From: Mucilaginibacter phenanthrenivorans
GTDB taxonomy: Bacteria; Bacteroidota; Bacteroidia; Sphingobacteriales; Sphingobacteriaceae
Direction of reading: 5' to 3'
Assembly: GCF_024721155.1 (NCBI RefSeq)
Contig: NZ_JAHVAP010000006.1
Coordinates: 124,001 to 188,000, forward strand
DNA length: 64,000 nucleotides
Shown: positions 8,633 through 17,571 of the stretch, in pieces
Layout of the letters: every line of letters starts with the position of its first letter
How positions within the stretch are numbered: position 1 is the stretch's first letter
Position numbers and translations under genes: made by a program
The notes under the pieces: generated by a model
Databases searched by the model: none
What the model saw: only the letters and a program-made list of their open reading frames with translations
What the model was told of the DNA's origin: nothing

Positions 8633-9685
8633 ATGAAAAAGATAATTATCACCGGAGGGGCAGGTTTTATTGGATCGCACGTTGTGCGGCGCTTTGTAAA
8701 AAACTATCCTGGTTATAGCATTATCAATCTTGATAAATTAACATATGCCGGCAACCTGGCTAACCTTGAGGATATCGAAGACGAGCCAAATTACCGGTTT
8801 GTAAAGGGCGATATTGTTGATATCGAGTTTATACAAAAGTTATTTACTGAAGAGCAACCTGATGCCGTGATACACCTGGCTGCCGAATCGCATGTGGACC
8901 GGTCAATAACTAATCCCCTGGAATTTGTGATGACTAACGTTGTTGGCACAGTAAACCTGCTAAATACAGCCCGCCAGGCATGGAAGGGCCGTTATGACGA
9001 AACCCGCTTTTACCATGTATCAACCGACGAGGTGTACGGTACACTGGGCGAAACCGGTATGTTTACTGAAGAAACTGGTTATGATCCGCATTCACCTTAT
9101 TCCGCATCCAAAGCCGGATCTGATCATTTTGTGCGAGCTTATTTCGATACATACGGGTTAAATACCGTTATCTCCAATTGTTCAAATAACTATGGCTCAT
9201 ATCACTTTCCTGAAAAGTTGATCCCTCTTGCCATTAATAATATCAAACAAATGAAACCGGTGCCGGTTTATGGCAAAGGTGAAAACATTCGCGACTGGCT
9301 GTGGGTTGAGGATCATGCAAGGGCTATTGATGTGATATTTCATAATGCCGCTGCCGGAACCACCTACAACATAGGCGGCCATAACGAATGGAAAAATATA
9401 GATTTGATAAGATTACTGTGCCAAATTTTGGATAAGAAGCTGAACAGACCCGCCGGGGAGTCGGAGAGTCTGATCACGTTTGTAACAGACCGGGCAGGGC
9501 ACGATCTAAGATATGCTATTGACGCAACAAAACTAAAGGATGAATTAGGATGGGTACCCTCAATTACCTTTGAGGAAGGCCTGGAGAAAACAGTTGATTG
9601 GTATCTTGATAATGAAAAATGGCTTAACGATGTTACGTCAGGCCATTATCAACAATATTATACCGACCAATATAACAACCGTTAA
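8633..9685 (+). CDS. rfbB: dTDP-glucose 4,6-dehydratase
   Basis: 350 residues, RmlB family. GGAGFIG (8-14), the dehydratase signature STDEVYG (130-136, with D132 and E133) and Y156-x3-K160 are all present, as is HLAAESHVDRS (81-91). It forms dTDP-4-keto-6-deoxyglucose, the branch point to rhamnose and other deoxysugars. The rmlA, rmlC and rmlD genes are not in the window. The PHP phosphatase gene follows after two bases, indicating one transcript. Confidence 0.95.
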   Translation: MKKIIITGGAGFIGSHVVRRFVKNYPGYSIINLDKLTYAGNLANLEDIEDEPNYRFVKGDIVDIEFIQKLFTEEQPDAVIHLAAESHVDRSITNPLEFVMTNVVGTVNLLNTARQAWKGRYDETRFYHVSTDEVYGTLGETGMFTEETGYDPHSPYSASKAGSDHFVRAYFDTYGLNTVISNCSNNYGSYHFPEKLIPLAINNIKQMKPVPVYGKGENIRDWLWVEDHARAIDVIFHNAAAGTTYNIGGHNEWKNIDLIRLLCQILDKKLNRPAGESESLITFVTDRAGHDLRYAIDATKLKDELGWVPSITFEEGLEKTVDWYLDNEKWLNDVTSGHYQQYYTDQYNNR

Positions 9686-9687
9686 TC

Positions 9688-10428
9688 ATGTTTGGGTTAT
9701 TTAAAAAGAAGGAACAAAAAAAACACATCACGTTCGACTATAGTTCATTGATGGTTGATATGCACTCGCATGTTTTACCTGGAATTGATGATGGTGCGCA
9801 AAATACGCAGGAGTCTATCTTTCTTATTAAACGTATGATGGAACTGGGCATAAAAAAAATTATTGCCACGCCGCACATCATGATTGACTATTACAAGAAC
9901 ACACCCGAGACTATCAATGGCGCTCTTGAGATACTTAAAGAAGAACTGGTAAAGGAGAAAATGGATATCGAAGTACAAGCTGCAGCTGAGCATTATTTCG
10001 ACGAAACCTTTGAGGCTCGTGTTAACGAGGAAAAACTAATGACCATGGGCGATAATTATGTGCTTTTTGAATTTTCATTCATCAATAAGCCGCCTAATGC
10101 AATTCCCGTTATACAAAAACTTAACGACCTGGGCTACAAACCCATACTGGCTCACCCCGAGCGATATCCGTATATGGATCTGGATCAGTTTAAAGCCTTG
10201 CATAACTGGGGTGTTGATTTTCAGGTAAACACCATATCGCTTGCCGGGTATTATGGTAAGGAATCAAAACGACTTGCCGAGGAATTAATAGATAATCAGC
10301 TTGTAGATTTTATCTCGAGTGACATGCACCATCCAAGGCACGCCCAGGCACTAAAAAATGCACTAAAAATGCCTTACCTGGAAAAAGTAATGTTTGATTA
10401 CCCGTTGAAGAATAGCTTGCTGATGTAA
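9688..10428 (+). CDS. CpsB/CapC-family PHP phosphatase (tyrosine-protein phosphatase type)
   Basis: 246 residues. The PHP-domain metal motif DMHSH (24-28) with IDDG (33-36), an ATPHIM segment near 60, HPERYP near 155 and SDMHHPRH near the C-terminus match the manganese-dependent phosphatases that dephosphorylate Wzc-type kinases in capsule and exopolysaccharide export. It ends the nucleotide-sugar operon two bases after rmlB. No Wzc/Wza partner is in the window, so the polysaccharide export genes must lie elsewhere. Confidence 0.85.
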   Translation: MFGLFKKKEQKKHITFDYSSLMVDMHSHVLPGIDDGAQNTQESIFLIKRMMELGIKKIIATPHIMIDYYKNTPETINGALEILKEELVKEKMDIEVQAAAEHYFDETFEARVNEEKLMTMGDNYVLFEFSFINKPPNAIPVIQKLNDLGYKPILAHPERYPYMDLDQFKALHNWGVDFQVNTISLAGYYGKESKRLAEELIDNQLVDFISSDMHHPRHAQALKNALKMPYLEKVMFDYPLKNSLLM

Positions 10429-10431
10429 GAA

Positions 10432-10599
10432 TGATGTGCGAATTTTTGATGTGCGGATGTGCGAATAAATTGACTTTAGATTTCGAAAGATTAAACGCGA
10501 CCAACAATCAACCGGATTCATTTTAACACATCGGCTGCAAATCCATTCATTCGCACATTTGCATATCCCCGCATTCGCACATCAATTCATTCGCACATC
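10432..10599. repeat. TGTGCGGAT-family palindromic repeat cluster
   Basis: The left side carries GATGTGCG and GATGTGCGGATGTGCGAAT. The right side carries the complement, several copies of ATTCGCACAT around 10549-10599. The block fills the gap between the CpsB-like gene and the convergent permease gene. The same family occurs at 1525-1559 and 23719-23858. Confidence 0.8.
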
Positions 10600-11841
10600 C
10601 TACTCGTACCTCAATGCTTCAACAGGATCAAGCTTTGATGCTTTCTTTGCGGGATAAAAGCCGGAGATGAGGCCGATAAAGGTACATAATGCTATTGCTG
10701 CAAACAGCCAGCGCCATGGTGTTACAAACGTTCCGCTAATTTGCACAGCTATCAGGTTACCTATTGCCATTCCTAGTATAATTCCTAATACGCCGCCGAT
10801 AAGGCAAATTACAATCGCCTCTATTAAAAACTGCTTGCGGATTATTGCCGGTGTGGCGCCTAATGATTTGCGTAACCCTATTTCCCTGGTGCGTTCGGTT
10901 ACCGAAACCAGCATAATATTCATCAACCCGATGGCAGCGCCAATTAATGTGATGATGCCAATTGTCGCGCCGCCCATTGTCATGTAAGCAAGCTGTCCCG
11001 AAAGTTCTGCTTGTATGGAATCGCTTCTTTCAATCTCAAAATTATCATCGCTGCCTATGTTGAGGCTCCGGATATTTCTGAAAAGCGAAGTCGCCTCCCC
11101 TATAGTAGCATCCAGCGCAGCAGGGTTGTTCACCATTACAGTAACGCTGAATGACGTATGCGAAGAGTCTTTAAGCTGATTTGCCTTAACAATGGGTATC
11201 ACACAAAACTTATCGCCTCCAAACCCTGCACTTGAGCCTTTTGACGCGAATACGCCAATTACCCTATACTGGTTATTACCTACATATATTAATTTGTTTA
11301 TGGGGTCTTCGTTCTTAAAAAGCTTCTTTTTTATCTCGTTACCAATCATAACAACGTTAGTTCCGTGCTCAATCTCAGCAGCAGAGAAGTTACGGCCAAA
11401 AGCCAATTTTTGCCCGCTGGTAAGCAGGTAATTTTCGTTCGCTCCGCTTACAGATATATTTGGATTGGTTTTTTGATTGCCATATTTTGCAATTGCAGTG
11501 CCTGACAATTGTAGTTTTATTGTGATTACCGATGGCAGGGCGAATTTCTTCTTAAATCGCTCAGCTTGGTCATAACGGACCGGCGGGTATATTTTCCGGT
11601 GTCCGCCATTTCCAAAGTTAAGCCCCGAACCCCTGTTTTGAATGGTGAACGAATTTGCCCCGAGGCCGGCAAATGCATCATTGGTGAATTGCTTAACACC
11701 TTCAATTGCTGTTAAAATACCTACCAACGCCATAATACCGATAGCGATAATCAACGCGGTAAGTGCAGTACGCAGCCTGTTTCCCGCTATCGACTGTAAA
11801 GCTATCGCAATATTTTCCTTGAAAGTAGTTTTAACGGCCAT
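10600..11841 (-). CDS. ABC transporter permease of the MacB/FtsX family
   Basis: About 413 residues from the ATG at 11841 (MAVKTTFKEN); an upstream frame to 11856 adds only five residues. One membrane helix near the N-terminus is followed by a large periplasmic MacB-PCD domain and three C-terminal helices forming the FtsX domain (TERTREIGLRKSLGA is the typical coupling segment). Such permeases are used for mechanotransmission or export of peptides and lipoproteins. No ATPase or membrane-fusion partner lies next to it, so substrate and partners are unknown. Confidence 0.9.
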   Translation of the reverse strand: MAVKTTFKENIAIALQSIAGNRLRTALTALIIAIGIMALVGILTAIEGVKQFTNDAFAGLGANSFTIQNRGSGLNFGNGGHRKIYPPVRYDQAERFKKKFALPSVITIKLQLSGTAIAKYGNQKTNPNISVSGANENYLLTSGQKLAFGRNFSAAEIEHGTNVVMIGNEIKKKLFKNEDPINKLIYVGNNQYRVIGVFASKGSSAGFGGDKFCVIPIVKANQLKDSSHTSFSVTVMVNNPAALDATIGEATSLFRNIRSLNIGSDDNFEIERSDSIQAELSGQLAYMTMGGATIGIITLIGAAIGLMNIMLVSVTERTREIGLRKSLGATPAIIRKQFLIEAIVICLIGGVLGIILGMAIGNLIAVQISGTFVTPWRWLFAAIALCTFIGLISGFYPAKKASKLDPVEALRYE

Positions 11842-11981
11842 AGTGTAAAATAACAAAACCCGGTGGTAAGACTATAGTAGCCCTCCGTTTGTTACAACAC
11901 TGCAAGCGTTATATTTAACAATCAATTTGTTTATCTGCCAAACAACCTTTAATTTCATTTTCGCTAAACGCATTATCATTA

Positions 11982-12698
11982 ATGAAAAAAATCCTGGTCC
12001 TTTTTACGTTCATCATTTCCTGCCATTTATTTTCCAATGCACAGGTACAAACCATTGTCCAGAAATCGCACCACATTGGTGAAACGTCAGTTGTGCAGGA
12101 TTCATCTGGTAACCGATATGCCTATGCCGACTGGCAAAAGTTAATGAGAACGGGAAACTATACCCTAAAATCCATTAAACCGGGTAACGACAGCACTGCC
12201 TACCTGTTGGTGAAATTGGATGAAGCCGCGAAAACGAAACTGATACAAATAATGCCCAAGCCGGCGGAAACTACATACTTTACTACCGGCCAAAAATTGG
12301 ACCTTTTTAGTGCAAATGACATTGAAGGTTTTAAACTGAGGCCAAAGGAGCTTGCCGGTAAAACTTTGGTTATCAACTTCTGGTTTATTGATTGCCCGCC
12401 ATGCAGACAGGAAATCCCGGAGCTTAACAAAATGGCACTATCCTATGCTAATGATCCAAACATCATATTTATAGCCGTTGCGCTTGATTATAAATCAGAT
12501 CTGAAAAAATTTGTAAAGGAAAATCCATTTGCCTACCATATTGTGGAATATGGCCGCCATATTGCCGACGACTACGGCATACGCACGTATCCTACCAATG
12601 TAGTTGTTGATAAGCAGGGGGTTGTAAGGTTCCACGCTACTGGATTCGGCTTAAATACGCCTTACTGGATCAAAAAAACCATTGACGAGGTTAAATAG
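11982..12698 (+). CDS. exported TlpA/ResA-like thioredoxin-fold protein
   Basis: 238 residues with an N-terminal signal peptide ending near SNA (18-20). A non-conserved region of about 95 residues precedes a thioredoxin-like domain with active-site C138-P-P-C141 (DCPPCRQE) and the cis-Pro region YPTNVV. The family reduces or isomerises disulphides in the periplasm, often for cytochrome c maturation or stress resistance. It stands alone between the divergent permease and the convergent IscA-type gene. Confidence 0.88.
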   Translation: MKKILVLFTFIISCHLFSNAQVQTIVQKSHHIGETSVVQDSSGNRYAYADWQKLMRTGNYTLKSIKPGNDSTAYLLVKLDEAAKTKLIQIMPKPAETTYFTTGQKLDLFSANDIEGFKLRPKELAGKTLVINFWFIDCPPCRQEIPELNKMALSYANDPNIIFIAVALDYKSDLKKFVKENPFAYHIVEYGRHIADDYGIRTYPTNVVVDKQGVVRFHATGFGLNTPYWIKKTIDEVK

Positions 12699-12743
12699 CA
12701 ACTCAGCGTAGTATTTTCAGCCTGTTCACTAATTTTAGTCCAT

Positions 12744-12775
12744 AAAAAAAGCGGCTGGTTTGGCCGCTCTTATTT
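12744..12775. terminator. bidirectional hairpin between convergent genes
   Basis: AGCGGC (12750-12755) pairs with GCCGCT (12763-12768). An A-run lies before it and a T-rich stretch after it, so it can serve both the thioredoxin-like gene and the IscA-type gene. Confidence 0.75.
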
Positions 12776-12798
12776 TATACTATTAGATATTTTATCGC

Positions 12799-13152
12799 TT
12801 ATACTGAGAATGAAGTCCCGCAACCGCATGTGCTGGCAGCATTTGGGTTGTTAAATGTGAATCCGCGGGCGTTTAATCCGTCCTGAAAGTCAATCTGCAT
12901 GCCTGCAAGGTAAAGGCCATGGGCTTTATGCATGTAAACCTTTATTCCGTCGATGATAAATTCCTGGTCGCCGTCCTTTTTCTGGTCGAAACCCAGAACA
13001 TAGTTCATGCCTGAACAACCGCCGCCTTCAACACCAACGCGCAAGCCAAAATCATCACCCATCTCTTGCTGGCTTTTTAATTTATTCAATTCTTTAACGG
13101 CGCCTTCAGTAAAAGTTACAGGTCCGGTGGCAGTTTCAACAGCAGTACTCAT
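12799..13152 (-). CDS. HesB/IscA-family iron-sulphur carrier (A-type)
   Basis: 117 residues. The three conserved cysteines of A-type carriers are present: C46 in GGGCSGMNY and C109/C111 in the C-terminal TCGCGTSF. These proteins receive and hand over Fe-S clusters in the cytoplasm. No suf or isc genes are adjacent. A -7 like box (TATATTTG on the minus strand, 13173-13180) lies just upstream of the ATG. Confidence 0.93.
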   Translation of the reverse strand: MSTAVETATGPVTFTEGAVKELNKLKSQQEMGDDFGLRVGVEGGGCSGMNYVLGFDQKKDGDQEFIIDGIKVYMHKAHGLYLAGMQIDFQDGLNARGFTFNNPNAASTCGCGTSFSV

Positions 13153-13172
13153 CTTATTTTTAATTAACTACA

Positions 13173-13180
13173 CAAATATA
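13173..13180 (-). promoter_or_regulatory. probable Bacteroidota -7 box for the IscA-type gene
   Basis: On the minus strand this reads TATATTTG, matching TAnnTTTG. It lies 20 bases upstream of the ATG, which implies a very short leader. Confidence 0.5.
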
Positions 13181-13243
13181 AGGTAAAATGCGGATTTTTG
13201 CAGCAAGCCCTTTATTTATGACCTGTATTTAACATTCACAAAC

Positions 13244-13777
13244 ATGAACTCTTATTTACCTTACTTTTTAGATATTATAAAATACACCATTTCAGGCCTG
13301 GGTGTTGTATGGATAGCATTTTACCTTGTTAAACCATACCTTGACAGGGATGAAAAGATCCAATTACTTGAATACAGGAAAACAATCAGCCATCAAACGC
13401 TGCCCTTACGCCTGCAGGCTTACGAGCGCTTGGTTTTGTTTATTGAGCGGGTAAACCCGGCTAATATGCTGGTTCGTTTAAATGCGCCTGCTTATTCGGC
13501 GCACCAGTTGTATAGTATTATCGTTGATGAGATCCGCAACGAATACCAGCATAACATTACCCAGCAAATATATGTAAGCAGCCGTGCCTGGGGTGTGGTG
13601 ATGCACGTAAAGGAAGATACGCTTGGTATTATTAATAATGCTATGCAGGGCATCCCTGACACTGCTACCGGGCTTGAACTAAGCAAAATACTACTGGCGA
13701 ATATTAACCAGCTGGAAGATAACCCCTACGAAATTGGTGCAAGCATGTTGAGGAAGGATGTTGAGGAGATATTCTAG
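13244..13777 (+). CDS. conserved membrane-anchored protein, unknown function
   Basis: 177 residues. One membrane helix (about 7-28, IIKYTISGLGVVWIAFYLV) is followed by a soluble, mainly helical domain with no catalytic motif that I can see. The region HQTLPLRLQAYERLVLFIER looks like a conserved helix. I do not recognise a named family. It is followed 130 bases later by the mutase gene; an intergenic AGAGATTAG repeat lies between, so co-transcription is uncertain. Confidence 0.75.
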   Translation: MNSYLPYFLDIIKYTISGLGVVWIAFYLVKPYLDRDEKIQLLEYRKTISHQTLPLRLQAYERLVLFIERVNPANMLVRLNAPAYSAHQLYSIIVDEIRNEYQHNITQQIYVSSRAWGVVMHVKEDTLGIINNAMQGIPDTATGLELSKILLANINQLEDNPYEIGASMLRKDVEEIF

Positions 13778-13782
13778 TTAGG

Positions 13783-13831
13783 TAATTAGAGGAGATTAGA
13801 GACTGGTTAATTAGAGATCAGAGATTAGGAC
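13783..13831. repeat. AGAGATTAG word repeat
   Basis: Successive variants of the word TTAGAGATTAGAG (ATTAGAGGAGATTAGAGACT, then TTAGAGATCAGAGATTAGG) between two genes. The same vocabulary, with its complement, fills 44347-44512. Confidence 0.65.
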
Positions 13832-13906
13832 TTACGCCGGATATATAGTTTTTAATAGTTAGTTAGCAGCCAGAAATTACTTGCACTGGCTACACTATAT
13901 AAATAT

Positions 13907-15454
13907 ATGAGTGAAAAGAAATTTGCCACAACATCGGGGATTGAGATAAAAGAGGTTTATTGCAAGCCATCGGGAATGAACGAGTTGCCTGGCGAATTTC
14001 CGTTTACGCGTGGTATTCAAAAAGACATGTACCGCGGTAAGCCCTGGACAATGCGCCAGTATGCGGGGTTTTCAACTGCCGAGGAATCAAACAAGCGCTA
14101 TCATTACCTGCTGGGGCAGGGCACCATGGGGCTTTCTGTGGCGTTTGATCTGCCTACCCAAATCGGTTACGATTCGGATCATGAATTGTCAGAAGGCGAG
14201 GTGGGCAAGGTGGGCGTGGCCATTGATTCTTTACAGGATATCGAGATCCTGTTTGATGGCATCGAACTAAAGAACATTACTACCTCCATGACCATTAATG
14301 CTACCGCGCCCATATTATTGGCGATGTATATCGCGTTAGCAAAAAAACAGGGAGCCGATCTCACACAGATCTCGGGCACTATCCAGAATGACATATTAAA
14401 GGAGTACGCAGCGCGTGGCACCCATATATACCCGCCCGAAGCCTCGATGCGACTCATTACCGATGTGTTTGAGTATTGCAGTAAGGAAGTACCCAAATGG
14501 AACACCATATCTATTTCGGGCTACCATATCCGCGAGGCTGGTTCCACAGCAGTACAAGAGCTGGCATTTACCTTAGCTAACGGCAAAACATATTTAAAGG
14601 CAGCACTGCAAAAAGGATTGGACATAAACGTTTTTGCCAAACGCCTCTCCTTTTTCTTTAACTGTCACAATAATTTTTTTGAAGAGATCGCCAAGTTCAG
14701 GGCGGCGCGCAGAATGTGGGCGCATATAACAAAGGAGTTAGGTGCCACCGATGCCGGCGCGCAAAAACTGCGTTTTCATACCCAAACCGGGGGATCGACT
14801 TTGACAGCGCAACAACCCATGAACAATATTGTGCGGGTAAGCAACCAGGCGCTGGCTGCGGTACTAGGTGGCACACAGTCATTACATACCAATGGCTACG
14901 ACGAGGCTATTTCCCTGCCTACCGAAGCCGCTGCAAAGATTGCCCTGAGAACACAACAAATCATCGCCTTTGAAAGTGGTGTTACCGATACTGTCGACCC
15001 ATTAGCCGGTTCCTACTTTATAGAAGCGTTGACGGACGAACTGGAAGAAGCGGCCCAGGTTTATATTGATAAGATAGATGCCATGGGCGGCTCGGTAAAA
15101 GCTATAGAACAGGATTACATCCAGCAGGAAATTGCCAGTTCGGCTTATGAATACCAAAACCAGATAGAAAGCGGCGAAAAGGTGCTGGTTGGCGTTAATA
15201 AATTCACCGAGCCTGAGCCATCAGCCATAAACGTTTTCAGAGTTGATGATTCTATCCGCATCAAGCAAACAGAAAAAATTAACGCGCTTAAGGCTTCCAG
15301 GAATAATGTTGTAGTTAAGGCAAACCTTGAAAAATTGAGTGAAGCCGCCAGGAGTAAGGAGAATTTAATGCCCTACATATTAAATGCTGTGGAAGGATAT
15401 GCCACATTGGGTGAAATTTCTGACACATTGCGCCACGTTTTTGGGGAATACTGA
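13907..15454 (+). CDS. methylmalonyl-CoA mutase catalytic subunit, without B12-binding domain
   Basis: 515 residues covering only the (beta/alpha)8 acyl-CoA mutase domain; the C-terminal cobalamin domain with its DxHxxG motif is missing. The substrate-defining residues look methylmalonyl-type: Y52 in RQYAGFST (Phe in isobutyryl-CoA mutases) and R170 before THIYPP. The catalytic pair Y206-H207 is in SISGYHIREAG. It should interconvert methylmalonyl-CoA and succinyl-CoA only together with a separate B12-binding subunit, which is not in this window. The end (GEISDTLRHVFGEY) is a natural family end, so the gene is not truncated. Confidence 0.92.
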   Translation: MSEKKFATTSGIEIKEVYCKPSGMNELPGEFPFTRGIQKDMYRGKPWTMRQYAGFSTAEESNKRYHYLLGQGTMGLSVAFDLPTQIGYDSDHELSEGEVGKVGVAIDSLQDIEILFDGIELKNITTSMTINATAPILLAMYIALAKKQGADLTQISGTIQNDILKEYAARGTHIYPPEASMRLITDVFEYCSKEVPKWNTISISGYHIREAGSTAVQELAFTLANGKTYLKAALQKGLDINVFAKRLSFFFNCHNNFFEEIAKFRAARRMWAHITKELGATDAGAQKLRFHTQTGGSTLTAQQPMNNIVRVSNQALAAVLGGTQSLHTNGYDEAISLPTEAAAKIALRTQQIIAFESGVTDTVDPLAGSYFIEALTDELEEAAQVYIDKIDAMGGSVKAIEQDYIQQEIASSAYEYQNQIESGEKVLVGVNKFTEPEPSAINVFRVDDSIRIKQTEKINALKASRNNVVVKANLEKLSEAARSKENLMPYILNAVEGYATLGEISDTLRHVFGEY

Positions 15455-15477
15455 CACTGACAGCCTGCCAAAAATTC

Positions 15478-15804
15478 TTATCCACAATTGCGTTATCAAC
15501 ACTCAAAAAAGTTATCAACGCCATTATCAACTACTTAAAAAAAACTTAGAACTTAAAGACAAAACAACCGTTATAATGGCTCAAAAGTTGCCGGTTGGCA
15601 GTTCACTATAATCCCGGCGTAAGCTGCTTTAGATGAACGGAATTGGATTTTAATTAAAAAAGTATTGGTATAGTTAAATAAAGGAATAAGCTGTTTTTTT
15701 ACCCGCGAAATGTAATATTTAATATTGAATTTACGGCATAGATTACGTTATTATTTGATAAATTTATTTTACTAAAAAGTTGAAAATTAATTTTTTTATC
15801 CACC
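15478..15804 (+). other. candidate chromosomal replication origin (DnaA-box cluster plus AT-rich DNA)
   Basis: Four same-strand DnaA-box sequences lie within 55 bases: TTATCCACA (15478-15486, perfect consensus), TTATCAACA (15493-15501), TTATCAACG (15512-15520) and TTATCAACT (15524-15532). A fifth, TTATCCACC, is at 15796-15804. Between and after them the DNA is strikingly AT-rich (about 15640-15810), suitable for unwinding. The dnaA gene starts at 15891. The boxes could instead serve only dnaA autoregulation. Confidence 0.65.
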
Positions 15805-15890
15805 TTTTTTTTGAATATTCGGTGTTCCGTAGCAGTTCCAAAAGATGTTTCGCTGGGGGTTGGAAATCAATATTTTAATAAAAATTACTT

Positions 15891-17318
15891 ATGGAAAAAA
15901 CTTGTACTAACGTTTGGAACAGCTGCCTTCAGATCATAAAGGACAACATACCGGCCCAGAGCTTTAAAACCTGGTTTGAGCCGATAAAAGCTTTAAGGAT
16001 GGAAGGAAGCGTATTAACCATACAGGTACCAAGTTTATTCTTCTACGAATGGCTTGAAGAGCACTATGTTGGCCTGCTACGCAAAACAATAAAAAAACAA
16101 TTAGGCGACGACGGACGTTTGGAATATAATATAGTTGTAGAACAATCATCATCCAGCAAGCCATACACCACCAATTTACCATCAAATGGTAATGGCGCTG
16201 AATCAAAAAATCAGTCTATGCCGATACCTATTTCAATAAATAAGGACATTAAGAATCCTTTTGTTATCCCAGGGCTAAAAAAGCTAAACGTAGATCCGCA
16301 GCTTAACCGCAATTACACCTTTAATAACTTTGTTGAAGGCGATTGCAACAGGCTTGCCCGTTCCGCAGGATACGCAGTAGCGGCAAAACCGGGCGGCACC
16401 TCATTTAACCCGCTGATGATATACGGCGGCGTAGGCCTTGGTAAAACTCACTTGGCGCAAGCCATTGGTAACGAGATAAAAAATTCACTGCCAGATAAGC
16501 TGGTGCTGTATGTTTCATGCGAGAAATTTACCCAGCAGTTTGTTGATGCCCTGAAACATAATAATATAAACGACTTTGTTAATTTTTACCAGGCGATTGA
16601 CGTACTCATTATGGATGACGTGCACAACTTTGCCGGCAAAGAAAAAACACAGGATTTCTTTTTCCATATCTTCAACCACCTGCACCAATCAGGCAAACAG
16701 GTGATCATCACCTCTGATAAGGCGCCAAAGGATTTGGCAGGTTTGGAAGAACGCCTGCTTTCAAGGTTTAAATGGGGGCTTTCCGCCGATCTGCAGGTTC
16801 CTGATTTGGAAACCCGCATGGCGATCCTTAAAAACAAAACCTACCAGGACGGCATTGAACTTTCAAACGATGTAATAGAATACGTTGCTCACAACATTGA
16901 TAACAATGTGCGTGAACTGGAAGGCGCAATGGTATCCCTGCTGGCACAGTCGACCCTTAACCGTAAGGAGATTGATTTGAACCTTGCTAAACAAATGTTG
17001 AAAAACTTTGTGAAGAACTCTTCAAAGGAGATCTCGATGGAGTATATTCAAAACCTTGTTTGCGAGTACTTCGAAGTACCTATCGAAATGGTAAAGTCAC
17101 AAACCCGCAAGCGCGAAATTGTACAGGCCCGCCAGATCTCTATGTACCTGGCTAAGGCGCATACCAAGAGTTCCTTAAAATCAATCGGTCATTTCTTCGG
17201 CGGCCGCGACCACTCAACCGTGATCTATGCCTGCCAGACAGTTGAAGACTTAATTGATACCGACAAAAAATTCAAGGGCTATGTAGCCGATATCCAGAAG
17301 AAGCTTAAAATGTCTTAA
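15891..17318 (+). CDS. dnaA: chromosomal replication initiator protein DnaA
   Basis: 475 residues with all four domains: an N-terminal DnaB-interacting domain (about 1-80), a low-complexity linker (85-125), the AAA+ domain with Walker A GGVGLGKT (179-186) and Walker B IMDDVHNF (about 238), and domain IV with the DnaA-box-binding signature GGRDHSTVIYA near the C-terminus. It opens oriC for replication. The upstream 430 bases carry several DnaA boxes, implying autoregulation and possibly the origin itself. A strong terminator follows; dnaN is not adjacent. Confidence 0.98.
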   Translation: MEKTCTNVWNSCLQIIKDNIPAQSFKTWFEPIKALRMEGSVLTIQVPSLFFYEWLEEHYVGLLRKTIKKQLGDDGRLEYNIVVEQSSSSKPYTTNLPSNGNGAESKNQSMPIPISINKDIKNPFVIPGLKKLNVDPQLNRNYTFNNFVEGDCNRLARSAGYAVAAKPGGTSFNPLMIYGGVGLGKTHLAQAIGNEIKNSLPDKLVLYVSCEKFTQQFVDALKHNNINDFVNFYQAIDVLIMDDVHNFAGKEKTQDFFFHIFNHLHQSGKQVIITSDKAPKDLAGLEERLLSRFKWGLSADLQVPDLETRMAILKNKTYQDGIELSNDVIEYVAHNIDNNVRELEGAMVSLLAQSTLNRKEIDLNLAKQMLKNFVKNSSKEISMEYIQNLVCEYFEVPIEMVKSQTRKREIVQARQISMYLAKAHTKSSLKSIGHFFGGRDHSTVIYACQTVEDLIDTDKKFKGYVADIQKKLKMS

Positions 17319-17342
17319 CTGATCTTATAAATATTTATCGGA

Positions 17343-17370
17343 GCCCTGCATGAGAATGCAGGGCTTTTTT
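17343..17370 (+). terminator. intrinsic terminator of dnaA
   Basis: GCCCTGCA (17343-17350) pairs perfectly with TGCAGGGC (17357-17364) around a six-base loop and is followed by six T residues. Confidence 0.92.
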
Positions 17371-17397
17371 GTGGAGTTATTTATCTATCGTATAAAA

Positions 17398-17523
17398 CTT
17401 GTCATTGCGAGCGATAGCGCGGCAACCTCATCGCCAATGCATTAACACTATGCAAATTCTACACTGTTCTGTCGCTCTGTATAGCTACGAGGTTGCTTCG
17501 TCGTTCCTCCTCGCAATGACAAG
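17398..17523. repeat. CATTGCGAG-family palindromic repeat, copy 1
   Basis: The ends CTTGTCATTGCGAG and CTCGCAATGACAAG are perfect inverted repeats of 14 bases. Inner GGCAACCTC / GAGGTTGC segments also pair. It lies between dnaA and the next gene. Other copies are at 21147-21245 and 28638-28749. Confidence 0.85.
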
Positions 17524-17571
17524 GTTTTTAATTGATTAAAAAAATACCTAAATTGTATCAAATAATTAAAT

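Noticed and set aside
17398..17523. CATTGCGAG arrays considered as CRISPR repeats
   Set aside because: Units are single palindromes with no regularly spaced direct repeats and no cas genes nearby.
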